Positions 1 through 7,600 of a stretch of 13,912 bases of DNA are shown here, piece after piece. The notes beneath the pieces were generated by a model. The model was not told the DNA's origin. It worked only from the letters and a program-made list of their open reading frames with translations, and searched no databases. The stretch covers positions 1 to 13,912 of the forward strand of contig JBKOWZ010000186.1 of assembly GCA_046724665.1 (NCBI GenBank), in the 5' to 3' direction. The stretch is from Actinocrinis sp046724665. Its GTDB lineage: Bacteria; Actinomycetota; Actinomycetes; Streptomycetales; Catenulisporaceae. Every line of letters begins with the position of its first letter. Positions within the stretch are counted from its first letter, which is position 1. Both the position numbers and the translations under genes were made by a program.

Positions 1-1605
1 GACAGCTCGCAGTCGTTTCAGAGCATGATCGGTTTTGGTGCGGCGATGACGGATAGTTCGGCGTGGTTGTTGTCGAGCAAGCTGAGCAGCAGTGCGCATA
101 CGAGTTTGATGAACGCGTTGTTCAGTCCGTCGCAGGGGATCGGGATCAGCTGGGTGCGTATCCCGATGGGCGCGTCGGACTTCTCGGCGAGCGCGCAGCC
201 GTATTCGTATGACGACAACCTCGGGCCCTCGACCGGTACGACGGTGGGGGTGGGTTCGGGCCGCTGCCTGGACGATACCGGCAACCCGGCCAACGGGGTG
301 CAGCTCTACCTCTGGGACTGCACGGCCGGTAACGCGAACCAGCAGGTGACCTACACCAGCACCTCCCAGTTGCAGGTGGCCGGCAAGTGCCTGGACGCCA
401 GCGGCCAGGGCACGGCGAACGGCACGAAGGTGATCCTGTGGTCGTGTAACGGCCAGGCGAACCAGCAGTGGCGGCTGAACATCAACGGCACGATCACCGG
501 GGTGCAGTCCGGCCTGTGCCTGGACGTGTCCGGCGCCGGCACCGCCAACGGCTCGCTGATCCAGCTGTGGTCCTGTAACGGGCAGACCAACCAGGCCTGG
601 ACCCGCCCGGACCCGACCCTCGCGTCCTTCTCGATCGCGCACGACCTGGGCTACATCATCCCGGACCTCAAGGAGGCACTCGCGCTCAACCCGAACCTGA
701 AGTACATGGCCAACCCCTGGTCCCCGCCGGGCTGGATGAAGACCAACGGCCAGATGAACAACCTCAACAACAACGGCTCGCTCCTGTCCACCAGCTACGG
801 TCCGCTCGCCCAGTACTTCGTCAGGTTCCTGCAGGCCTACGCGGCACAGGGCGTGCCGGTCTACGCGATCACCCCGCAGAACGAGCCGAGCTACGCCACC
901 GCCTACCCCGGCATGAACCTGCCCGTCGCGAGCGAGGCCGCGTTCATCGCCAACAACCTCGGCCCCGCCCTCGCCCAGGCCGGCCTCTCACCCGCGATCC
1001 TGGGCACCGACTTCAACACCAACGTCTACAACAACTACGCCCTGCCCCTGATGCAGGATGCGGGCGCCAGCAAGTACCTGGCCGGCACCGCGTGGCACTG
1101 CTACGCCGGCGGCCTGGCGACCATGACCAGCATGCACAACGCCTACCCCGGCAAGGACAACTACGAGACCGAGTGCTCCGACGGCATCGACCCGCAGAAC
1201 GCGATCGAGACCTTCATCCAGAGCACCCGCAACTGGGCCCGCACCGCCACCATGTGGAACCTGGTCGAAGACCAGAACAACGGCCCGGTCATCCCCGGCG
1301 GCTGCAACGCCTGCACCCCCCTGGTCACCGTCAACCAGACCACCGGCGCCATCACCTACAGCCCCGGCTACTACTCCGTCGGACACTTCAGCAAATTCGT
1401 CCAACCCGGCGCCAAACGCATCGCCTCCACCACCACCACCAACCTCAACACCGTCGCCTTCCAAAACCCCAACGGCACCCTCGTCCTCATCATCGACAAC
1501 ACCTCAAGCTCGACCCAGTCGTTCAGCACGAGCTGGGGCGCACAGCAGTTCAGCGACACACTCCCCGGCCACGGCATCGCCACCTACCAGTGGACACCGG
1601 CGTGA
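1..1605 (+). CDS. GH30 glycoside hydrolase with internal ricin-type (CBM13) domain, 5'-truncated
   Basis: Probable extracellular GH30 retaining hydrolase (beta-glucosidase, beta-1,6-glucanase or related; substrate not decidable). The frame is open from base 1, and the residues before the first ATG at base 25 already fit the family, so the start and any signal peptide lie upstream. Counting codons from base 1: residues 1-72 begin the barrel (GFGAAMTDSSAWLL, then the beta-2 segment ending SYDD); 73-203 are a CBM13 lectin; 204 to about 455 resume the barrel (SIAHD, NPWSPPGWMKTN); about 456-534 form the C-terminal beta-sandwich. E295 in TPQNEPSY is the expected acid/base and E391 in ETECSDG the expected nucleophile, so the enzyme looks active. 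The first ~80 codons use many G- and T-ending codons, whereas the rest is C-rich at third positions. A GH3 gene follows 404 bp downstream. Family assignment is firm; specificity is inference. Confidence 0.93.
   Translation, partial: DSSQSFQSMIGFGAAMTDSSAWLLSSKLSSSAHTSLMNALFSPSQGIGISWVRIPMGASDFSASAQPYSYDDNLGPSTGTTVGVGSGRCLDDTGNPANGVQLYLWDCTAGNANQQVTYTSTSQLQVAGKCLDASGQGTANGTKVILWSCNGQANQQWRLNINGTITGVQSGLCLDVSGAGTANGSLIQLWSCNGQTNQAWTRPDPTLASFSIAHDLGYIIPDLKEALALNPNLKYMANPWSPPGWMKTNGQMNNLNNNGSLLSTSYGPLAQYFVRFLQAYAAQGVPVYAITPQNEPSYATAYPGMNLPVASEAAFIANNLGPALAQAGLSPAILGTDFNTNVYNNYALPLMQDAGASKYLAGTAWHCYAGGLATMTSMHNAYPGKDNYETECSDGIDPQNAIETFIQSTRNWARTATMWNLVEDQNNGPVIPGGCNACTPLVTVNQTTGAITYSPGYYSVGHFSKFVQPGAKRIASTTTTNLNTVAFQNPNGTLVLIIDNTSSSTQSFSTSWGAQQFSDTLPGHGIATYQWTPA
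217..609 (+). other. Ricin B-type beta-trefoil (CBM13) domain inserted in the GH30 barrel
   Basis: About 131 codons encode three beta-trefoil repeats. Each carries a (G)xCLD motif and an LWxC motif: GRCLDDTG/LWDC, GKCLDASG/LWSC and GLCLDVSG/LWSC. The closing Q-x-W is QQW in repeat 2 and QAW in repeat 3, but QQV in repeat 1, so the first sugar site may be weakened. The GH30 sequence before the domain ends SYDD and resumes at DPTLASFSIAHD. These two pieces are contiguous in ordinary GH30 enzymes (compare the TYTYAD...NFSL region of human glucocerebrosidase). The lectin therefore replaces the loop after barrel strand beta-2, near the active-site mouth. Galactose/xylan binding is typical of CBM13; the ligand here is unknown. 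Confidence 0.88.
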
Positions 1606-1657
1606 CGGCCCACAGCGTCAAGCAGTAGTCGGCAGCAGAACAGCCGCGTCGCACAAC

Positions 1658-1700
1658 CGGTTCCGGCCGCCCGCCCACCCCGGCAGGACGGTCGGAACCG
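1658..1700 (+). terminator. Possible weak hairpin after the GH30 gene
   Basis: CGGTTCCG at 1658-1665 pairs perfectly with CGGAACCG at 1693-1700, leaving a 27-nt GC-rich loop. It begins 53 bp after the GH30 stop. There is no T-tract, which is common for actinobacterial terminators, but the long loop makes this weak. It could be a terminator or chance. Confidence 0.25.
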
Positions 1701-1724
1701 CGCGTCGCAGACCAAGGCGCGGTC

Positions 1725-1883
1725 ATGCCGGCCGCGCGACGCGTGCTCAGCCTCGGCAGCTTACCCACGCAATGGATCGGCGCCCTCGATGCAGCGATCA
1801 TCCTCGCCGCCATCACCATCTCCCGCGTCACCGGCGGCAAGGCCCGGGACCGAGACGCGGGAGACAGCGCTCAGGGTCCTTAG
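1725..1883 (+). CDS. Possible small hydrophobic protein, 52 aa, unrecognised
   Basis: A short ATG-to-TAG frame in the GH30-GH3 gap encodes 52 residues. It has a basic start (MPAARRV), one hydrophobic stretch centred on IGALDAAIILAAITI that could span a membrane, and a charged tail (KARDRDAGD). An AAGG at 1714-1717 lies 7 nt before the ATG and could serve as a weak ribosome binding site. I recognise no family. The remainder of the 1606-2009 gap shows only the weak hairpin at 1658-1700 and the GH3 ribosome binding site. In GC-rich DNA, frames of this size arise often by chance, so this is only a candidate. Confidence 0.2.
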   Translation: MPAARRVLSLGSLPTQWIGALDAAIILAAITISRVTGGKARDRDAGDSAQGP

Positions 1884-2000
1884 CCATCCACGGCCACGAA
1901 CGCCTACTCGTCGCCGTTGCCGCCTCGCGCCGAAGCCGAAGCCGACCACAGAGACCTTCCTCGACCCAAGATCGGGCGCCTTCGCGTCCTAGCGTTGCAA

Positions 2001-2005
2001 GGAGG
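2001..2005 (+). promoter_or_regulatory. Ribosome binding site of the GH3 gene
   Basis: GGAGG (within AAGGAGG) lies 4 nt before the ATG at 2010. It decides the start against an in-frame upstream ATG at 1917, because the residues from 2010 form a clean signal peptide. Confidence 0.85.
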
Positions 2006-2009
2006 CAAC

Positions 2010-5000
2010 ATGACCTTGACCGGTTCGCCGCGACGGGCGGCGGCGCTGTGCGCCGCGAGCCTGTTGGCGGCCACACTCACCGCGGCGGGCACCGCATCGC
2101 CCGCCGCGGCCGGCGACGGCACGGTGCCGATATATCTCGACACGCACTATTCGTTCACCGAGCGCGCCGCCGACCTGGTCTCGCGGATGACGCTGCCCGA
2201 GAAGGTGGCGCAGCTGCACACCAACAGCGCTCCGGCGATCCCCCGCCTCGGCGTGCAGCAGTACACGTACTGGAGCGAGGGCCAGCACGGGATCAATACC
2301 CTGGGTGCGAACTCGAACGACGGCGGCGTGGGCGGCGGCGTGCACGCCACCAGCTTCCCGACGAACCTGGCCTCGACGATGACCTGGGACCCGCAGCTGG
2401 TCTACCAGGAGACCACCGCGATCTCCGACGAGATCCGCGGCACGCTGGACAAGTCCCTGTGGGGCACCGGCCAGAACAACATCGGCCCCTCCGCGAGCGA
2501 CTACGGTTCGCTGACGTTCTGGGCTCCGAACGTCAACCTCGACCGTGACCCGCGCTGGGGACGCACCGACGAGGCCTTCGGCGAGGACCCGTACCTGGTC
2601 AGCCAGATGGCCGGCGCGTTCGTGAACGGATACCAGGGCCAGACGCCGACCGGCGCGCCGACCACGCCGTACCTGAAGGTGGCGGCCACCGCGAAGCACT
2701 TCGCGCTCAACAACAACGAGAACAACCGGCACGCCGACTCGGCCGACGCCAGCGAGGCCGACATCCGCAACTACTACACCGCGCAGTTCCGCAGCCTGGT
2801 GCAGGATGCGAACGTAGCCGGCCTGATGACGTCCTACAACGCCATCAACGGCACCCCGTCGCCCGCCGACACGTACACCACGAACGCGCTGGCGCAGCGC
2901 ACCTGGGGATTCGGCGGCTACATCACCTCGGACTGCGGCGCCGTCGGCGACATCAGCGCTCAGTCGAGCCACAACTGGGCGCCGCCCGGCTGGACGGTCT
3001 CGAACGTCGGCGGCACCAGCACCTGGACGAACACCGCGACCGGTGTGCAGGTCCCGGCCGACGCGGGCGGGCAGGCCTACGCGCTGCGCGCCGGCACCGA
3101 GGTGAACTGCACCGGCGGCGACGCCACGCTCGGCAACATCCAGGCCGCGATCAAGGCCGGGATCCTGAGCGAGGGCGTGATCGACCGCGCGCTGGTCCAG
3201 CTGTTCATCGTGCGCATGGAGACCGGCGAGTTCGACCCGCCGAGCAAGGTCGCCTACACGCGGATCACCAAGGCGCAGATCGAGAGCCCGCAGCACCAGG
3301 CCCTGGCCGAGAAGGTGGCCGCCAACGCGCTGGTGCTGCTCAAGAACGATCGGCTGCCCGGCTCAAGCGCCGCCCTGCTGCCCGCGAACCCCGCCGCGCT
3401 GAACAGCGTGGTCGTCGTGGGCAACCTCGCCAACGCCGTGACCCTCGGCGGCTACTCCGGCGACCCGTCGCTCCAGGTGAACGCGGTGCAGGGCATCACC
3501 GCCGCGGTCAAGGCCGCCAACCCGAACGCCACCGTCACCTTCGACGCCTGCGCCACCTCCACCACCGCGACCGCCGCCGCGGCCTGCTCCGCGCAGACCC
3601 AGGACGCGATCAAGACCGCCGACCTGGTCGTGGTGTTCGTCGGCACCGACGGGGGCACCGCCGGCGAGGACCGCGACCGCGCCAGCCTCGCGATGCCCGG
3701 CAACTACGGCTCGCTCATCAGCCAGGTCGCCGCGCTGGGCAACCCGCGCACGGCGCTGGCCATGCAGACCGACGGCCCGATCGACATCGAGGACGTCAAG
3801 GGCGACTTCCCCGCCATCGTCTACAGCGCCTACAACGGCGAGAGCCAGGGCGCCGCGCTGGCCGACGTGCTGTTCGGCAAGCAGAACCCGAGCGGGCACC
3901 TGGACTTCACCTGGTACAAGGACGACTCGCAGCTGCCGCCGATCCACAACTACGGCCTGAACCCCGCCGACACCGGCGGCCTGGGCCGCACCTACCAGTA
4001 CTTCACCGGCACCCCGACCTATCCGTTCGGCTACGGTCTGAGCTACACCAGCTTCGCCTACTCGAAGGTCCGCGCCACCCACGCCGCCGACGCCAACGGC
4101 AAGGCCACCGTGTGGTTCGACGTGACCAACACCGGCAGCGTCCCGGGCGCGACGGTCGCGCAGCTCTACGTCGCCTCCCCCGCCGTGGACGGCGTACAGC
4201 TGCCCGGCAAGCGGCTTGAGGGCTTCGCGAAGACCGCCGTGCTGAAGCCCGGCCAGACCCAGCACCTGTCCATCACCGTCAACGTCCCCGATCTCGCCTT
4301 CTGGAACGAGCAGCAGCACAAGGAGGTCGTGTACGACGGCACCTACACCCTGCAACTCGCCGCCGACGCCGCCACGACCGTCGCCTCCGCGCCGCTGCGG
4401 GTCACCGGCGCGATCACCCCGCGGATCAAGTACGTGACGGTGCAGCCCGACCAGGTCGTCTTCGTCCCCGGAGACAAGCTCGACCTGACCGCGAAGAACC
4501 CGTGGATCGCCGACGACACCGCACAGGCCGCGCAGCACCAGAGCGCGGACAACATCGTCGAAGCGGTGAACAACGACGAGTCCTTCGTCAACCTCGCCGG
4601 CAAGCACATCACCTACACCAGCAGCAACCCGGCCGTGGCCACGGTCAGCCGCACCGGCATCGTCACCACGCACGCCACCGGCGTCGCCACGATCCGCGTG
4701 AGCGTCGAAGGCGTCACCGGCTCCACGCCGATCAGCGTGCACCTGCCGTTCAGCATGACCGCACCGGCCGTCGCGATCCCCAGCGGCAGCTTCACCGTCA
4801 CCACCACCACGACCAACCCGAGCGGCGGCGAAACGCTGCGCGACGCCGCGTTCGCCCTCACCGCGCCCGCGGGCTGGACCGTCACCGCGAGCACGCCCGC
4901 CACGTTCCAGACCGTCGCACCCGGCCAGAGCATCACCACGACCTGGACGGTCGCCGTCCCCGCGGACGCCTCGCCGACCCAGGCCGCCCCGGCCCTGACC

Positions 5001-5639
5001 GCGCAGTTCGCGTACACCGACGGCACCGGCCGACACAGCGAGAGCACCGGCGCGACCGTCTCGATCCCGTACCCGTCCGTCGTCGCGGCCTACACCAACC
5101 CCGGGGTCAGCGACGACTCGAACACCGCCCCGGGCAACCTTGACGGCGGCGGCGCCAGCTTCTCCGCCCAAACGCTCGCCGCCGCGACACCCAGCCTCAC
5201 GCCCGGCGCGACGTTCACCCACGACGGGCTGACCTTCACCTGGCCCGACGCCGCACCCGGCACGCCGGACAACATCGTCGCCCAGGGCCAGACCGTCCCC
5301 GTCACCGGAACCGGATCAACCCTCGGCATCATCGGCACCGCCGACTACGGCGCCGCGTCCGGCACCGCCGTCATCACCTACAGCGACGGCACCACCCAGC
5401 CGTTCAGCCTCGCCTTCAGCGACTGGTGGTCAAACGCCGCTGCCCCCGGCAGCGACATCCTGGCCACCTTCCCGCACCTGAACAACGCGAACGGAGCGCT
5501 GAACAACCGCGTCAGCCTCTACGCGGCCACGGTCGCGCTGATCCCCGGCAAGACAATCAAGTACCTCACCCTGCCGGACGTCGGCGCCGCCCTGATCAAC
5601 CAGACGGCGATGCACATCTTCACCCTCGCCGTCGGCTGA
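2010..5639 (+). CDS. Secreted multidomain GH3 glycoside hydrolase (beta-xylosidase/beta-glucosidase type), 1209 aa
   Basis: Predicted exported exo-glycosidase releasing sugars from oligosaccharide ends. Residues 1-34 form a signal peptide: RR, a hydrophobic core, and cleavage expected after SPAAA. The GH3 N-terminal barrel runs from about 45 to 400, with YWSEGQHG, PRWGRTDEAFGEDPYL, KHFALNNNE and the nucleophile D308 in ITSDCGAV. The GH3 C-terminal domain (about 437-671) has E553 in AGEDRDR as probable acid/base. It is followed by a fibronectin-like domain (about 686-790), a Big_2-type Ig domain (about 804-913, with YTSSNPAVATVS), a NEW3-like domain (about 916-1004) and a C-terminal jelly-roll-like module (about 1022-1209). 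The YWSEGQHG and SDCGAV motifs resemble the xylosidase branch, but specificity is uncertain. It is longer than the usual 700-900 residues because of the three C-terminal modules. It probably works with the upstream GH30. Confidence 0.93.
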   Translation: MTLTGSPRRAAALCAASLLAATLTAAGTASPAAAGDGTVPIYLDTHYSFTERAADLVSRMTLPEKVAQLHTNSAPAIPRLGVQQYTYWSEGQHGINTLGANSNDGGVGGGVHATSFPTNLASTMTWDPQLVYQETTAISDEIRGTLDKSLWGTGQNNIGPSASDYGSLTFWAPNVNLDRDPRWGRTDEAFGEDPYLVSQMAGAFVNGYQGQTPTGAPTTPYLKVAATAKHFALNNNENNRHADSADASEADIRNYYTAQFRSLVQDANVAGLMTSYNAINGTPSPADTYTTNALAQRTWGFGGYITSDCGAVGDISAQSSHNWAPPGWTVSNVGGTSTWTNTATGVQVPADAGGQAYALRAGTEVNCTGGDATLGNIQAAIKAGILSEGVIDRALVQLFIVRMETGEFDPPSKVAYTRITKAQIESPQHQALAEKVAANALVLLKNDRLPGSSAALLPANPAALNSVVVVGNLANAVTLGGYSGDPSLQVNAVQGITAAVKAANPNATVTFDACATSTTATAAAACSAQTQDAIKTADLVVVFVGTDGGTAGEDRDRASLAMPGNYGSLISQVAALGNPRTALAMQTDGPIDIEDVKGDFPAIVYSAYNGESQGAALADVLFGKQNPSGHLDFTWYKDDSQLPPIHNYGLNPADTGGLGRTYQYFTGTPTYPFGYGLSYTSFAYSKVRATHAADANGKATVWFDVTNTGSVPGATVAQLYVASPAVDGVQLPGKRLEGFAKTAVLKPGQTQHLSITVNVPDLAFWNEQQHKEVVYDGTYTLQLAADAATTVASAPLRVTGAITPRIKYVTVQPDQVVFVPGDKLDLTAKNPWIADDTAQAAQHQSADNIVEAVNNDESFVNLAGKHITYTSSNPAVATVSRTGIVTTHATGVATIRVSVEGVTGSTPISVHLPFSMTAPAVAIPSGSFTVTTTTTNPSGGETLRDAAFALTAPAGWTVTASTPATFQTVAPGQSITTTWTVAVPADASPTQAAPALTAQFAYTDGTGRHSESTGATVSIPYPSVVAAYTNPGVSDDSNTAPGNLDGGGASFSAQTLAAATPSLTPGATFTHDGLTFTWPDAAPGTPDNIVAQGQTVPVTGTGSTLGIIGTADYGAASGTAVITYSDGTTQPFSLAFSDWWSNAAAPGSDILATFPHLNNANGALNNRVSLYAATVALIPGKTIKYLTLPDVGAALINQTAMHIFTLAVG

Positions 5640-5658
5640 TTACCGCAGAACCCGCAGA

Positions 5659-5697
5659 CGGACGGGTCGGACGCGAACACGGCGTCCGGCCCGTCCG
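5659..5697 (+). terminator. Strong hairpin terminator after the GH3 gene
   Basis: A 16-bp stem (5659-5674 with 5682-5697, one G-T wobble) encloses a 7-nt loop. It starts 20 bp after the GH3 stop and lies 47 bp before the 3' end of the convergent minus-strand transporter gene, so it may stop transcription from both sides. There is no T-tract, as is usual in actinobacteria. Confidence 0.75.
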
Positions 5698-5743
5698 GCG
5701 TCCGGTCAAGGGACCTGTGCCTCGGCCCGGGCGGCGAACATCT

Positions 5744-6753
5744 TCACCGAGTAGTGCTCTCGTCCTCGTCCTCGCCGCTGTCCGCGTCGATGATGTCGAG
5801 GAATACGTGATCGCAGGCTGGCCAGTGGCGGCGCAGCGTTCGCTTGATTCGGACGCAGGCCTCTTCAACGGTCTCACTGTCCAGGCCCGGCCGCAGATCG
5901 ACGCGTGCGGCCAGCAGCGTGCTGTCCGGTCCCAGGCGCATGGTCAGCAGCTCGCTCACGGAGTCGATCTCCGGCTGCTGCGCGAGGAACGCCGTCAGGG
6001 TGCGCTGCAATTGCGGATCGACGGATTGACCGATCAGCTCGCGTTGCGCCTGCACGCCGAGTTGGACGGCGACGGCCAGCAGCAGGACGCCGATCGCCCC
6101 GACGCGGCTGCCTCCCAGCGCAGCTCGCCGGTCAGCGCGTGCAGGCCGACACCGGCGAGCGCGATGAACACGCCGATTACGGCCGCGCCGTCCTCGGCTA
6201 TCACCGTGCGCAAGGCGGGCTCGCCCATCAGCTCGCGCCTGGAGAGGCCATGTCCGCGTCCGCTGCGGGCTCGCGCCTGTGACAGCGCCTTCGCCAGCGA
6301 GGCCGCCTCGGCTACCAGCGCGACCAACAGGACGGCCGCCGCGGCGATCAGCTCGGCGGCTGTCTCCTGCCGCGGCGACTGCCACGCTCGCACCCCCTGG
6401 TAGAGCGAGAAGCAGCCGCCGGTCACGAAGATCCCGACCGCGGCCAGGAACGACCAGAAGAAACGCTCCTTGCCGTAGCCGAAGGGGTGCCGCCGGTCCG
6501 CGGTCCGTCCGGCCCGGCGCAGCGAGGCGAGCAGGAACAGCTCGTTGACGCTGTCCGCCAGCGAGTGCGCCGCCTCGGACAGCAACGCCGGCGACGCGGT
6601 GATCAGCCCGGCACTCAGCTTCGCCGCCGCGATCACCACGTTCGCGGCAAGCGCGGCGTAAACGGACGCGCGGCTTCCCGCGCCCGATCCGTTGCGCTGC
6701 CCGCCTCTCGCAGCGGCGGCCGGGCCCTGCCACGGCTGCCGCGCATCGGTCAT
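5744..6753 (-). pseudogene. CDF-family cation (zinc/iron-type) transporter, frameshifted
   Basis: Cation diffusion facilitator: a membrane antiporter exporting divalent metal ions. The N-terminal part runs in frame from the ATG at 6753. It holds transmembrane segments around residues 31-52, the metal-site motif H63-SLA-D67, the family motif HPFGYGKERFFW (89-100), further helices, and EDGAAVIG in the fifth helix region. After GELRWEAAAS the family sequence continues in another frame (AIGVLLLAVAVQLG) into the cytoplasmic C-terminal domain and a DSGEDEDES tail. Adding one base to the four-C run at 6097-6100 (G-run on the coding strand) restores WEAAASGAIGVLLL and a 336-residue protein, a normal CDF length. 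As written, the first frame ends at 6034 with 239 residues plus a nonsense tail. Either a real inactivating deletion or a sequencing error. No clear ribosome binding site precedes the ATG. Confidence 0.85.
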
Positions 6754-7023
6754 GGTGTCAGAGGCGTCACGAGCGCGGCGCGGTGCCGGCTGTCATGGGT
6801 CAGTAGGGCAGGCTGTACCGACCCGACGGGGTGCGCAAGTCCAGTTCGGGCAGCTGGCGACGCGCGCCGCGCCCTCTGACAACGCGCATCCTGCGGCCCC
6901 GCTGTACGGTCTCGACGCGTCGTGCCACCGTCCTCAACTCCTTCACCTTCTGACACAACCCGTACGGGCCTCTGGTGCCCGGCGCCCCTACGCGGAAACC
7001 GAGACCTACCAGACAGGAAGAAC

Positions 7024-7050
7024 GTGCTTACACCGCCGATCCCGGGGTAG
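7024..7050 (+). promoter_or_regulatory. Possible SigB-type promoter of the ChaB gene
   Basis: GCTT at 7026-7029, 15 nt, then GGGTAG at 7045-7050. This fits the Streptomyces SigB pattern GNNTN14-16GGGTAY except for the last base. The start codon is 71 nt downstream, leaving room for a leader with a hairpin. The remaining 6754-7023 region shows no gene that I can support. Confidence 0.4.
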
Positions 7051-7070
7051 TTCCCGCTGTCTGCTGTGTG

Positions 7071-7088
7071 GACCGGAGACATCCGGTC
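7071..7088 (+). promoter_or_regulatory. Perfect inverted repeat in the ChaB gene leader
   Basis: GACCGGA-GACA-TCCGGTC is a 7-bp perfect stem with a 4-nt loop. It lies between the putative -10 element and the ribosome binding site (GGAGG at 7108-7112). It could be an operator or an RNA hairpin in the 5' leader. Confidence 0.35.
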
Positions 7089-7107
7089 TGAACGTCCGAT
7101 CATCCTC

Positions 7108-7112
7108 GGAGG
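7108..7112 (+). promoter_or_regulatory. Ribosome binding site of the ChaB gene
   Basis: GGAGG lies 9 nt before the ATG at 7122 and supports this start. Confidence 0.75.
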
Positions 7113-7121
7113 TGCAGTGCC

Positions 7122-7520
7122 ATGCCAGGACGTCAGGAACTGCCTTCCACGCTCCAACGCTCGCCGAAGAAGGCGCAGCGCACGTGGATTGAGGCGCACG
7201 ACTCGGCCGTCGAGCAGTACGGCGAGGGCCAGCGCGCACACCGGGTCGCGTACGGCGCGCTCAAGCACTCGTTCGAGAAGGTCGGCGACCACTGGGAGCC
7301 GAAGGAGGGCGGCCGCAAGGCGCCGTCCGACCCCCGCTCGGCCCGCCCGCGCCAACTCGGCGGCCGCAGCGGCGAGGGCGTTGACGAGAAGGCGACCGTG
7401 CAGCACCTGCGCCAGCTCGCCCAACGCCTCGACGTGCCGGGCCGCTCGAAGATGAGCAAGGCCGAACTGCTCGACGCCGTCCGCAAGGCGAACCGGCGCG
7501 AGACCCGAAGGTCGCGATGA
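7122..7520 (+). CDS. ChaB-family protein with C-terminal Rho-N (SAP-like) domain, 132 aa
   Basis: Small basic, probably cytoplasmic protein. Residues 1-60 form a ChaB domain: LPSTLQRSPKKAQRTWIEA, then HDSAVEQYG, the repeated-Ala/His HRVAYGALKHSFEKVGDHW. Residues 61-90 are a charged, Gly/Pro-rich linker. Residues 91-125 (ATVQHLRQLAQRLDVPGRSKM...) resemble the Rho N-terminal/SAP-like helix-extended-loop-helix fold, which often contacts nucleic acid. E. coli ChaB is a small protein next to the ChaA cation antiporter with poorly defined function. The ChaB-Rho_N combination occurs in actinobacteria, and the role here is unknown. GGAGG precedes the ATG. A SigB-like promoter and a leader hairpin suggest stress control. 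It converges on the FAD/Fe-S gene, with a strong hairpin between them. Confidence 0.9.
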   Translation: MPGRQELPSTLQRSPKKAQRTWIEAHDSAVEQYGEGQRAHRVAYGALKHSFEKVGDHWEPKEGGRKAPSDPRSARPRQLGGRSGEGVDEKATVQHLRQLAQRLDVPGRSKMSKAELLDAVRKANRRETRRSR

Positions 7521-7530
7521 TCTGGCGGTT

Positions 7531-7544
7531 CAGCTGATCAGCTG
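7531..7544. repeat. 14-bp perfect palindrome
   Basis: CAGCTGATCAGCTG equals its own reverse complement. It begins 11 bp after the ChaB gene stop, just before the terminator hairpin. It could form part of the 3' end structure or bind a dimeric protein. Function unknown. Confidence 0.5.
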
Positions 7545-7556
7545 ACCGGCTGACGA

Positions 7557-7597
7557 GCTCGAACCGGCGTGCCGCAGGTCGGCGCGCCGGTTCGAGC
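7557..7597. terminator. Bidirectional terminator hairpin between convergent genes
   Basis: GCTCGAACCGGCG (7557-7569) pairs perfectly with CGCCGGTTCGAGC (7585-7597). The stem continues inward by a T-G wobble and GCC/GGC, giving about 17 bp around a 7-nt loop. It lies 36 bp after the ChaB gene stop and 3 bp past the stop of the minus-strand FAD/Fe-S gene, so it can serve both. Confidence 0.85.
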
Positions 7598-7600
7598 CGA

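Noticed and set aside
1425..1441. Short repeated CAC/ACC run as a possible tandem repeat element
   Set aside because: It encodes a Thr-rich linker (TTTT) within the GH30 C-terminal domain; ordinary coding low complexity.
1917..2009. Longer GH3 start at 1917
   Set aside because: The extra 31 residues are not signal-like, and AAGGAGG directly before the ATG at 2010 fixes the start.
3363..5222. Long 619-residue open frame antisense to the GH3 gene
   Set aside because: It is made of Gly/Arg/Val-rich repetitive sequence with no domain, and is explained by GC-rich third positions of the real gene.
6754..7023. Possible RNA gene or hidden protein gene upstream of ChaB
   Set aside because: No tRNA-like fold, no convincing start with ribosome binding site, and the open frames there are unlike any protein I recognise.
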